Shown here piece after piece: positions 1-5,007 of a DNA stretch of 5,007 nt. Position 1 is the stretch's first letter. Every line of letters starts with the position of its first letter. A program made the position numbers and the translations under genes. The stretch comes from Candidatus Atribacter fermentans (GTDB taxonomy: Bacteria; Atribacterota; Atribacteria; Atribacterales; Atribacteraceae), in the NCBI GenBank assembly GCA_012517485.1, contig JAAYUT010000563.1, positions 1 to 5,007 on the forward strand, in the 5' to 3' direction. Under the pieces are notes generated by a model. It was not told where the DNA came from. It ran no database searches and worked only from the letters and a program-made list of their open reading frames with translations.

Positions 1-18
1 ACCAAAAATGCTGCTACA

Positions 19-106
19 CTTATTCATAGGGGAGACCACCTTTCGGGTTTTTTGTTAACTTACACTTACCAATTTACCCGATTGGTACTCCCCTTTCAAT
101 GATAAA
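19..106. repeat. Imperfect inverted repeat near left edge
   Basis: Several nested inverted segments share one centre. GGGGAGACCA at 29-38 pairs with TGGTACTCCCC at 83-93 with one bulged base, CGGGT at 44-48 pairs with ACCCG at 76-80, and the flanks TTATTCAT and ATGATAA are also nearly complementary. A separate 7-bp hairpin, TACCAAT/ATTGGTA (67-73 and 81-87), lies inside the right arm and competes with the large fold. A T-run (48-53) follows the first arm. I see no gene here: the plus frame open from the edge to 102 has no visible start and no recognisable domain. The palindrome could be the end of a mobile element, a structured transcript end of a gene to the left, or chance in AT-rich DNA. 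Confidence 0.4.
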
Positions 107-172
107 AAAGCTATTTTGGACAGATGTGGAAATAACCATATAATAATTGAGAGGTTTTTTCTGTCTCTATAG

Positions 173-206
173 ATCCTCATTCTGCCTAACAGCACCTGAT
201 GAGGGT
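173..206 (+). repeat. Dispersed intergenic repeat, copy 1 (short, degenerate)
   Basis: The stretch starts ATCCTCATT, continues with CTGCC and TAA, and ends ATGAGGGT. These blocks occur in the same order as in the copy at 1042-1095, with small gaps between them. It is the shortest and least certain of the five copies in the window. Its ends are partly complementary (CCTCAT at 175-180 with ATGAGG at 199-204), and CTCATTC at 176-182 can instead pair with GAATGAG at 216-222. Confidence 0.45.
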
Positions 207-315
207 GAAAGCTCGGAATGAGATCCTGATGATTTGCTCTAAAAAAATTCACTTAAAAAACGCTCCGTTATTTTCAGAATAGTACTCGATCCTTCATCAA
301 GCCAATGGGATAGGC

Positions 316-363
316 AAAACAATATCCAGATTCAGTGAAAACAATACTCAAAAACAATAACTC
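316..363 (+). repeat. Three AAAACAATA motifs in the 5' leader
   Basis: AAAACAATA occurs at 316-324, 338-346 and 351-359. The last two extend further, as AAAACAATACTC and AAAACAATAACTC. The series ends directly before the ribosome-binding site of the secreted protein gene at 382. It could be a protein-binding array or an unstructured A-rich leader that aids translation. It may also be simple low-complexity sequence. I could not identify a convincing -35/-10 promoter pair between 207 and 365. Confidence 0.4.
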
Positions 364-365
364 TC

Positions 366-373
366 AAGGAGGT
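366..373 (+). promoter_or_regulatory. Shine-Dalgarno site for the gene at 382
   Basis: AAGGAGGT is a full-strength ribosome-binding sequence. AGGAGG ends 9 bases before the ATG at 382, which fixes that start codon. Confidence 0.85.
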
Positions 374-381
374 TCAATAAC

Positions 382-921
382 ATGAATACAAAAATGATTT
401 TTTTGGTCGGCATTATAACAGTACTCATTTTTGGTACATCGGCTTATGGTTCAGAAAATTTCTCATACAACTGGTGGAAAGTAGCTTTCAAAAGCCCGGT
501 CGAGTTCTCTCAACCGATTGAAATTGGTATGGATGCTGTTTCATTGTTGAATCCTCCTAACTCCGACTTTAAAACTTTACAGACTGAAATAACTTTGGTA
601 GCTGTACCAAAAAACATGAAAGAAGATCTAGGAAATACTGATGAAGATATTATTGAATATGTAAAAGCGGTTTTTCTGGGAACAACCGAACCTCCTCGTA
701 AAACGGTTGATCGTTCACTTCTGGAAAATACCATTACTGGTCAAGTTTTGGACGTTGTAATTCCCTATGAAGGAATGATGGAGTGTTATTTAATTCCCCT
801 TTCCAAGGGTGACTCATTAGCGATAGCTTTCCGGTGGAATCTCTCGGTTCAAAAGGAAGAAGTGGAAAAAATCATTTCCATAGTATTGAGTACTTTACAA
901 GAAATCTGCCAAGAAGAATGA
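382..921 (+). CDS. Small exported protein of unknown function
   Basis: This encodes 179 residues from an ATG with an excellent ribosome-binding site. Residues 1-23 look like a Sec signal peptide: Lys4, a hydrophobic core (IFLVGIITVLIFG) and a likely signal peptidase I cut after Ser-Ala-Tyr-Gly. There is no lipobox, so the mature protein of about 156 residues should be periplasmic or secreted. It is acidic, has only two cysteines (135 and 176), no further membrane segment and no catalytic motif I recognise. The layout (an N-terminal WWKVAFKSPVEF segment, alternating hydrophobic strands, and a C-terminal amphipathic helix ending in IISIVLSTLQEI) resembles small PsbP/Mog1-like alpha-beta domains such as DUF1795, but that is only a fold-level guess. 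The gene appears to stand alone and converges on the transporter operon, so its context gives no functional link. It is real by signal peptide and ribosome site; its function is unknown. Confidence 0.85.
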   Translation: MNTKMIFLVGIITVLIFGTSAYGSENFSYNWWKVAFKSPVEFSQPIEIGMDAVSLLNPPNSDFKTLQTEITLVAVPKNMKEDLGNTDEDIIEYVKAVFLGTTEPPRKTVDRSLLENTITGQVLDVVIPYEGMMECYLIPLSKGDSLAIAFRWNLSVQKEEVEKIISIVLSTLQEICQEE

Positions 922-992
922 TCTTCACCTTGTTGAGTTATGAGCTATCAACTTAGTAAGTTCAAAGCCTCTCTTTCTAAATAGCCACCGTC

Positions 993-1029
993 ACTTAATT
1001 TTTTTCTCGTGGTCTAACGAGGGTTAAGT
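993..1029. other. Stem-loop candidate after the secreted protein gene
   Basis: ACTTAA at 993-998 pairs with TTAAGT at 1024-1029, enclosing a perfect inner stem CTCGT/ACGAG (1006-1010 and 1017-1021) with a six-base loop. The two stems are separated by an unequal internal loop containing a run of T. No T-run follows the stem on either strand, so it does not look like a normal intrinsic terminator. It could still mark the transcript end of the gene that stops at 921. Confidence 0.3.
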
Positions 1030-1041
1030 TGAGCGAGCAAC

Positions 1042-1095
1042 TATTTTCATCCTCATTTGCTGCCATAATGCGACATGAGGGTCTATCCTGTAAAC
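1042..1095 (+). repeat. Dispersed intergenic repeat, copy 2
   Basis: This 54-bp segment aligns without gaps to 1243-1296 with 42 of 54 identical bases. Shared blocks include TATTTTCAT at the start, a central AATG.GACA, then GAGGG, and CTG.AAAC at the end. Copies at 4704-4758 and 4582-4629 match it in reverse orientation. It lies between two convergent genes. Confidence 0.7.
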
Positions 1096-1138
1096 GATAC
1101 AGGATGACAGCCGACGACTATCCAGTTCTGTCATCCTG
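1085..1138. repeat. Overlapping, mutually exclusive inverted repeats
   Basis: ATCCTGT at 1085-1091 is perfectly complementary to ACAGGAT at 1099-1105 with a 7-base loop. The same middle segment, as CAGGATGACAG at 1100-1110, is perfectly complementary over 11 bp to CTGTCATCCTG at 1128-1138. The two hairpins therefore cannot form together. The third arm begins a sequence, TGTCATCCTGAGCG, that resembles a short repeat seen between genes in many unrelated bacteria. I read this as repeat-derived palindromic DNA rather than a regulatory switch, because no gene follows in a suitable position. Confidence 0.55.
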
Positions 1139-1194
1139 AGCGATGCTTTCCCGTGTAAGGATATCATCTTTTCATTATTTCAAAAAAAACCAAA

Positions 1195-1230
1195 TGAGAT
1201 TGCCACGTCACTTCGTTCCTCGCAATGACG
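1195..1230. repeat. Intergenic GAGATTGCCACGTC-type palindromic repeat
   Basis: The segment reads GAGATTGCCACGTC at its start and CCTCGCAATGACG at its end. From memory it is a version of a short repeat common between genes in many bacterial genomes, usually written in the other direction with a CATTGCGAGG core. Its ends are self-complementary in two ways: ATTGC (1199-1203) with GCAAT (1222-1226), and CGTCA (1206-1210) with TGACG (1226-1230). It sits between copies 2 and 3 of the dispersed repeat. Confidence 0.65.
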
Positions 1231-1242
1231 GTTTTAGATAGG

Positions 1243-1296
1243 TATTTTCATTGTTATCTGGTGTCACAATGTGACAAGAGGGCCTATTCTGGAAAC
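1243..1296 (+). repeat. Dispersed intergenic repeat, copy 3
   Basis: This 54-bp copy has 42 of 54 bases identical to 1042-1095, and is about three-quarters identical to the reverse-oriented copy at 4704-4758. It contains a perfect dyad, GTCACA-A-TGTGAC (1263-1275), which the other copies lack or keep only in part. It ends 23 bases from the stop codon of the last transporter gene. No T-run terminator for that operon is visible here. Confidence 0.7.
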
Positions 1297-1319
1297 ACCA
1301 TCAAATAAATTCTACTTTG

Positions 1320-2171
1320 TTACCCCTTCACCGCTCCGGATAGTAAACCACCGACGATATATTTTTGGAAAACCAAAGCAATTATAACCGGTGGAATGGC
1401 TGCCAATATTCCACCGGTGGTCATCATTCCAAAGTCGATTGAATGACGTCCAGAAAATTCAGCGATTGAAATGGGAATTGTTTTTGATGCAACCGATGAA
1501 GTCATAATTAATGCCATAAAAAACTCTTCCCAAGACATTAAAAATGCCAAAAGAAGAGTAGCTACAATCCCTGGTGCTGAAAGAGGAATCATAATTCGAA
1601 ATAACATACCTAAATAGGTACATCCATCAATTTTAGCTGCATCTTCCAAATCCCGTGGAATGCTATCAAAATAAGTTCGCATAATCCAAATTACAAAAGG
1701 AGTTATGATGGCAGAATAAACCAATATTAAAGCCGTTTTTGTATCAAGTAAGCTGTATCGACTAAATATTTGATAAATAGGGATAATGATAGCTACTGGA
1801 GGAAGCATGTATGAAAAAAGAAGTACGAATAAAATTTTATCTTTCCCAGGGAATCGAAGTCGTGAAAAAGCATAAGCTGAGAGTGAACCAATTGAAACAC
1901 AAATAATAGTAACTGCAGAAGCGACCAAAAAACTATTCATCATTGTTTTCCGAAACTCACTTTCAGAACCCTGAGAAAAAAGGATCTTAGAATATCTTTC
2001 AAAGGATATGTTTTCCGGTATCCATTGCAGTGGAATTTTTAGTAAATCTTTTAAATCAGCAACACTCGATATCAACAACCAAATTAAGGGTGCTAATAAA
2101 GCTATTATTAAGATAATCGACCCAACCATGATAACAATTGTTCTGTATATTTTATGCTTTTTAACAATCAT
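1320..2171 (-). CDS. ABC sugar transporter permease, MalG type
   Basis: This 283-residue inner-membrane protein is one half of the translocation channel of a CUT1 (carbohydrate uptake) ABC importer. The N-terminal membrane helix spans about residues 11-35. The NSFLVA segment (79-84) opens the BPD_transp_1 permease domain. The EAA loop that contacts the ATPase is clear: EDAAKIDG at 176-183 followed by the conserved IMIPL (193-197). The C-terminus GGLLSGAVKG closely matches the usual MalG-family ending, so the protein is complete and of normal length. The ATG at 2171 has a good AGGAGT site. It is the last gene of the operon, 53 bp after the partner permease. The family is certain; the sugar is not known. 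The match to the EAA motif implies an ATPase partner, but none is encoded in the window. Confidence 0.95.
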   Translation of the reverse strand: MIVKKHKIYRTIVIMVGSIILIIALLAPLIWLLISSVADLKDLLKIPLQWIPENISFERYSKILFSQGSESEFRKTMMNSFLVASAVTIICVSIGSLSAYAFSRLRFPGKDKILFVLLFSYMLPPVAIIIPIYQIFSRYSLLDTKTALILVYSAIITPFVIWIMRTYFDSIPRDLEDAAKIDGCTYLGMLFRIMIPLSAPGIVATLLLAFLMSWEEFFMALIMTSSVASKTIPISIAEFSGRHSIDFGMMTTGGILAAIPPVIIALVFQKYIVGGLLSGAVKG

Positions 2172-2177
2172 TTATTC

Positions 2178-2183
2178 ACTCCT
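2178..2183 (-). promoter_or_regulatory. Shine-Dalgarno site for the MalG-type permease
   Basis: AGGAGT on the minus strand ends six bases before the ATG at 2171. It supports separate initiation of this gene after the 53-bp gap, which shows no other signal. Confidence 0.75.
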
Positions 2184-2224
2184 GAACAAAATCCGTTTAA
2201 AAAAATTATTATAAAACACTTCTT

Positions 2225-3121
2225 TTAATATTCGATATGTTTTCCGATGTTGATGGTATAAACATAAGCCAAAAGAGCAACTATTAAAGTAATAAGATAA
2301 GCTAAGGCGGAACCCCGACCAAAATTTAAAAATTTAAAAGCTTCTTGGTAAGTCATAAAGGAAATAACCTTGGTGGCATTAGCAGGGCCGCCCGAAGTCA
2401 TAATATAAACGATATCAAAAACTCGAAAGGCATCCAAAGTACGCATGACCAAAACAACGGTTAGCGTTGGTTTTAATAGAGGCAAAGTGATCGAAAAAAG
2501 GCTTCTCCACCAATTTGCTCCATCGACAGTAGCAGCTTCGTACATTTCTCGAGGTATGGTTTGCAATCCTGCCAAAAGCAACAGAGTAACTAAAGGTGTA
2601 ATTTTCCATACATCAGCTACAATAACGCAATGCATAGCACTCCATGGACGAGTTAACCAACCTCGGTAAGAATCAATTAAGCCTATTTGTTTGAGTAGGG
2701 CATTAAACGCTCCGTAATTAGCATTAAATATCCATTTCCACATAATTGCATCAACGGTAATCGGAAGTGCCCAAGGTACTAACAACAAACTGCGGAGAAT
2801 CCCTCGCGCCCAAAATTTTTGGTTAAGAAGAAGAGCAATTAAAAAACCAATTACCATTTCAATCACAATAGATACTACGGTGAAATATGCCGTGCGGTTG
2901 ATTGAAGCCCAAAAACCTGTGCTTTTCAATATATCAAAATAATTTTTAAAACCAATAAAGGGCGTCCCTTGGGCTTTTCGAGTTAAGTCCACCTGATGGA
3001 GACTGGTATAAAAAGCCATTACCATTGGATAAAAAATGATAATTCCAATAAAAATAAAAGCAGGAATAATTAATAACCAAGCAAAACGTACTTCTCTTCG
3101 ATTATATTGGTTTAACTTCAT
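2225..3121 (-). CDS. ABC sugar transporter permease, MalF type
   Basis: This 298-residue inner-membrane permease is the partner of the MalG-type subunit. The first membrane helix (about residues 13-36, ending FYPMVMAFYTSL) is typical of the family. The EAA loop is YEAATVDG at 194-201 with TLP at 212-214, and the TSGGP motif at 242-246 is characteristic of MalF/UgpA-type subunits. The length suits the short form of this subunit, without the large periplasmic insertion of E. coli MalF. I placed the start at ATG 3121. The frame can be extended six codons to a TTG at 3139, but that codon lies in the stem of a long hairpin and has no ribosome site. The ATG itself has only a weak AAG-containing site, so the gene may be poorly translated or coupled to upstream translation. 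It follows the binding-protein gene by 72 bp. Confidence 0.94.
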   Translation of the reverse strand: MKLNQYNRREVRFAWLLIIPAFIFIGIIIFYPMVMAFYTSLHQVDLTRKAQGTPFIGFKNYFDILKSTGFWASINRTAYFTVVSIVIEMVIGFLIALLLNQKFWARGILRSLLLVPWALPITVDAIMWKWIFNANYGAFNALLKQIGLIDSYRGWLTRPWSAMHCVIVADVWKITPLVTLLLLAGLQTIPREMYEAATVDGANWWRSLFSITLPLLKPTLTVVLVMRTLDAFRVFDIVYIMTSGGPANATKVISFMTYQEAFKFLNFGRGSALAYLITLIVALLAYVYTINIGKHIEY

Positions 3122-3137
3122 GATTATCTTAGTCTGC

Positions 3138-3177
3138 AATATACGCAGTAAAGGTTAAAACCCTTACTGCGTATATT
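3138..3177 (-). other. Long stem-loop between binding-protein and permease genes
   Basis: AATATACGCAGTAA at 3138-3151 is perfectly complementary to TTACTGCGTATATT at 3164-3177. One further G-U pair in the minus-strand RNA and two G-C pairs extend the stem to 17 bp, closed by the loop UUUUAA. It begins 16 bases after the binding-protein stop codon. No T-run follows it on the transcribed strand, so it is not a standard intrinsic terminator. Stem-loops in this position in other binding-protein operons (the E. coli malE-malF gap is the classic case) stabilise the upstream mRNA or reduce read-through, giving more binding protein than permease. That role is inferred here. Confidence 0.8.
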
Positions 3178-3193
3178 ATTTAATAGACTAATT

Positions 3194-4447
3194 CTAATAT
3201 CTTTCCTGAATTTCTTTCATCCGCGCAACAGCATCATCAAGCGCTTGCTGAGGAGTTTTAGCACCAGTAATAGCTGATTGCAACTCTTCTCCTAACAATT
3301 GGGAAAACTGCGAATACCAAGGAAGTTGCGGACGATCGTAGACATATTGTATTTGTTCTTTTGCAACTGGAACAGTTTTGGGTTGAAGAGCAATCAATTC
3401 CGGATCATTATACAAGGACTTCCAGATAGGAAGTGCACTCGCACTATATTTCTTCTGCATTTCTCGGCTGCACATGAAACTTATGTAATTCCAGGCTTGA
3501 TCTGGATTTTGGCATGTATTCATAATACTTAAACCCATCCCACCATTACAAGAAGCACTTTTATTCCCATCTGGAAAACCAGGTATTAAAGCAATTTCAG
3601 AGTCTCCAGCTATTTGTGATTCCTGAGGATCATTCGACAAGCTGTACATATAAATCCAATTCGTTGCAAATGCTGCTTGACCTGCAGAATACACTCGCCG
3701 TACTTCTTCGGCAAAACTTTCGATTGAGGCTGGATTATATATACCAGCATTTAAATTATCAACCATAAAGTTCAAGGCATTTAGACCTTTCCCCTGATTT
3801 ATAACCGGCACACTATTTTCGTCAAAAACAACTCCATTCATTGCATGAAGATAATCTAAATATTTAATGACCACTGTTTCACCCTGTCCCCAATACTCAA
3901 TAATCGGGTATTCTACAATACCATTGGCTTTCATTTTTTGGGATGTTTCAATCACTTCTGGCCACATGGTCGGAACCGCAGCACCTACTTCATTCAACAT
4001 TTTCTTATTATAAAAGAAATATTCCCAATCATTGAGCCATGGCATTCCATATAATTTTCCACTATAGGTTACCGAACTCAATACAGTTGGGAAAATATCA
4101 GCTCGATCTTCTTCTGATAATCGATCGGTTACATCAATGATCCAACCTGCTTCAGCAAATTCCGCCGGCCAAACACAGTCGGTAATAATAACATCGTATG
4201 CACCAGATTCACTGGCAGCTGCGACGGCGATTTTATCATGGAGTTCTTCATATGAAACAAAATTTAAATTAATTTCAATATCTGGATTTCGCTTCATAAA
4301 TTCTTCGGTCATTTCAATCATTTCACTTTCCTGATAACCAGCTTGCTTCATGAATAGTGCGCTCAGTGTTACCTTAGCACTCACCATAAATGAACACAAT
4401 AATACTAATAAAATTAATGTGATGACAAATATCCCTTTTTGTTGCAT
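3194..4447 (-). CDS. Periplasmic sugar-binding protein of an ABC importer
   Basis: This 417-residue protein belongs to the extracellular solute-binding family 1 (UgpB/MalE-like, COG1653). It has a signal peptide at residues 1-24 (MQQKGIF, a long hydrophobic core, cut after MVSA). Cys18 is preceded by leucines, not by a lipobox, so a soluble periplasmic form is more likely than a lipoprotein. Family hallmarks are visible: EFMKRNPDIEIN (49-60), YDVIITD (84-90), the hinge-region segment YGMPWLNDWEYFFYNKKML (133-151), AAFATNW (258-264) and NPDQAWNYISFM (314-325). The many aromatic residues fit stacking on sugar rings. The frame extends 12 codons upstream to an ATG at 4483, but that start has no ribosome site and would add a charged extension before the signal peptide. 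The ATG at 4447 has AGGAGGG upstream, so I chose it. It is the first gene of the operon. The sugar cannot be deduced. Confidence 0.93.
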   Translation of the reverse strand: MQQKGIFVITLILLVLLCSFMVSAKVTLSALFMKQAGYQESEMIEMTEEFMKRNPDIEINLNFVSYEELHDKIAVAAASESGAYDVIITDCVWPAEFAEAGWIIDVTDRLSEEDRADIFPTVLSSVTYSGKLYGMPWLNDWEYFFYNKKMLNEVGAAVPTMWPEVIETSQKMKANGIVEYPIIEYWGQGETVVIKYLDYLHAMNGVVFDENSVPVINQGKGLNALNFMVDNLNAGIYNPASIESFAEEVRRVYSAGQAAFATNWIYMYSLSNDPQESQIAGDSEIALIPGFPDGNKSASCNGGMGLSIMNTCQNPDQAWNYISFMCSREMQKKYSASALPIWKSLYNDPELIALQPKTVPVAKEQIQYVYDRPQLPWYSQFSQLLGEELQSAITGAKTPQQALDDAVARMKEIQERY

Positions 4448-4458
4448 ATTTTTATAAT

Positions 4459-4465
4459 CCCTCCT
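4459..4465 (-). promoter_or_regulatory. Shine-Dalgarno site deciding the binding-protein start
   Basis: AGGAGGG on the minus strand ends 11 bases before the ATG at 4447. The gap is a little long but usable. It lies inside the alternative reading from ATG 4483, whose own upstream region (ATATGATAAA) has no such site. It therefore supports the shorter protein. Confidence 0.7.
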
Positions 4466-4481
4466 GTTCATTTTTTTAGCC

Positions 4482-4492
4482 ATTTTATCATA
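4482..4492 (-). promoter_or_regulatory. Possible -10 element of the transporter operon
   Basis: The minus strand reads TATGATAAAAT, containing two overlapping -10-like hexamers, TATGAT (4492-4487) and TAAAAT (4487-4482), in a very AT-rich stretch. No good -35 lies 16-18 bases upstream. Transcription from here would start close to 4476, leaving a short leader with the AGGAGGG site, in agreement with the start at 4447. A second TATGAT at 4536-4531 is an alternative, also with a poor -35. Confidence 0.25.
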
Positions 4493-4581
4493 TTTGATTA
4501 AAATAATTAAAAAATCGTTTTTATTGATAAATCATATCGCAGAAAGGAAATGAGTCGTAAAGTGGATTGACTAAAAAAATT

Positions 4582-4629
4582 GTTTGAAAGACCCTTATGC
4601 CAGGTTGTGGCAATAGATGAAGATGAAAG
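4582..4629 (-). repeat. Dispersed intergenic repeat, copy 4
   Basis: Read on the minus strand this begins CTTTCATCTTCATCT, then has TTGCCACAA, GGCAT and AAGGGTCT, and ends AAAC. The order matches copy 2 at 1042-1095 with a few short gaps. It lies about 135 bases upstream of the binding-protein start, so it may overlap the operon's upstream regulatory region. Confidence 0.55.
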
Positions 4630-4703
4630 TGAGTTACCCTCTCACCCCGTCCATCTCGCGTGCCTTTATCTTTTTATTTCATCATTTTCCCTTATTCTGA
4701 TAT

Positions 4704-4758
4704 TTTTACAGAACAGACCCCCCATGCTACATGGCAACACCAGATGACAATGAAAACG
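4704..4758 (-). repeat. Dispersed intergenic repeat, copy 5
   Basis: Read on the minus strand it shares TTTTCATTGT and ATCTGGTGT exactly with copy 3 (1243-1296), then CATG, GGGG, TTCTG and a terminal AAA. About three-quarters of the bases are identical, with one extra base in its run of six G. With copy 4 it forms a second same-direction pair, about 130 bases apart start to start. The rest of 4630-4848 is AT-rich and holds no gene; a 13-bp palindrome, ATTAAG-T-CTTAAT, sits at 4800-4812. Confidence 0.65.
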
Positions 4759-4848
4759 GTGAGGTTTCATCTTTTTAAAATTGACAGCATATTAAATAAA
4801 TTAAGTCTTAATAAATAGGAATTTGAGAAATATATATTTATATCTCTA

Positions 4849-5007
4849 TTATTTCCCTTTTAATAGCGCGTTTTCTATTGCTTTAAGGTAAGCATTGCAG
4901 GTTACTGTAGCATTTGATACTGTATCGACCTGCAAAGATTGTTTTTGTATTATTTGGTCAAAGAGTTTTTTAGACAGTTCACCCATCCCAAAAGTCACAT
5001 CTTTGAT
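4849..5007 (-). CDS. FMN-binding domain protein, C-terminal end only
   Basis: The minus strand is open from the right edge to a TAA at 4849, giving the last 52 residues of a protein whose start is outside the window. The segment VDTVSNATVTCNAYLKAIENAL matches the C-terminal signature of FMN_bind domains (PF04205, found in RnfG, NqrC and many small flavoproteins), where the usual core is D-x-x-S-G-A-T-x-T-S. Here the Gly is Asn and the final Ser is Cys. The Thr to which ApbE attaches FMN in RnfG/NqrC is retained, but covalent flavin binding cannot be assumed with the Gly replaced. Such domains act in electron transfer at or outside the membrane. The gene runs in the same direction as the transporter operon but is 401 bp upstream of it, so a shared transcript is doubtful. 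No T-rich terminator is clear after its stop; only a weak AT-rich hairpin follows. Confidence 0.8.
   Translation of the reverse strand: MKDVTFGMGELSKKLFDQIIQKQSLQVDTVSNATVTCNAYLKAIENALLKGK

Noticed and set aside
29..53. Intrinsic terminator ending in the T-run at 48-53
   Set aside because: The stem directly before the T-run, ACC/GGT, is only three base pairs.
1..102. Plus frame open from the left edge to a TGA at 100, ending TYTYQFTRLVLPFQ, as the tail of a gene
   Set aside because: It has no recognisable domain, and it overlaps the imperfect palindrome. Thirty-three open codons at an edge are weak evidence, although a transposase remnant cannot be excluded.
55..252. 65-codon minus-strand frame in the left non-coding region
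   Set aside because: It has no ribosome site and no domain, and it runs through the palindrome and a dispersed-repeat copy.
1263..1275. GTCACAATGTGAC as a CRP/FNR-type operator
   Set aside because: The half-sites are in the opposite order to TGTGA-N6-TCACA, it lies near the 3' end of the operon, and it is part of a repeat copy.
922..1319. CRISPR array, because of repeated short units
   Set aside because: The units are diverged, unevenly spaced and of several types, with no uniform spacers and no cas genes.
3122..3139. TTG at 3139 as the start of the MalF-type permease
   Set aside because: It lies in the base of a long stem and has no ribosome site; the ATG at 3121 gives a normal N-terminus.
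4781..4814. Perfect TTGACA on the plus strand with TAATAA downstream as a promoter
   Set aside because: The spacing is 22 bases, too long, and it would transcribe antisense into the FMN-domain gene with no plus-strand gene following.

Overview
The window is AT-rich bacterial DNA. It carries a three-gene ABC sugar-uptake operon on the minus strand, a small secreted protein gene on the plus strand, and the 3' end of an FMN-binding protein gene that enters from the right edge. The solute-binding protein has a Sec signal peptide without a lipobox, which suggests a free periplasmic protein and so a diderm (two-membrane) organism. The short dispersed intergenic repeats and the protein sequences would suit an uncultured anaerobic lineage such as Atribacterota, but that placement is a low-confidence impression.

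Layout from left to right. Positions 1-381 are non-coding: an imperfect palindrome (19-106), one copy of a dispersed repeat (173-206), and three AAAACAATA motifs just before a strong ribosome-binding site. Positions 382-921 encode a 179-residue exported protein of unknown function. Positions 922-1319 lie between convergent genes and are full of repeats and inverted repeats. Then, read right to left on the minus strand, come the solute-binding protein (start placed at 4447, stop 3194), a MalF-type permease (3121-2225) and a MalG-type permease (2171-1320). A long perfect-looking stem-loop (3138-3177) separates the binding-protein gene from the permease genes. Positions 4448-4848 are non-coding and hold two more repeat copies in minus orientation. 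The C-terminal 52 codons of an FMN-binding-domain protein (5007-4849) end the window.

The binding protein would capture a sugar or oligosaccharide in the periplasm and deliver it to a heterodimeric membrane channel made of the two permeases. No ATPase gene is present in the window, so the energy subunit must be encoded elsewhere, as is common for CUT1 (carbohydrate uptake) transporters that share one ATPase. The substrate cannot be read from the sequence.

The most unusual content is non-coding: five diverged copies of one intergenic repeat of about 54 bp, and the stem-loop inside the transporter operon. I found no new defence, mobile or biosynthetic system.
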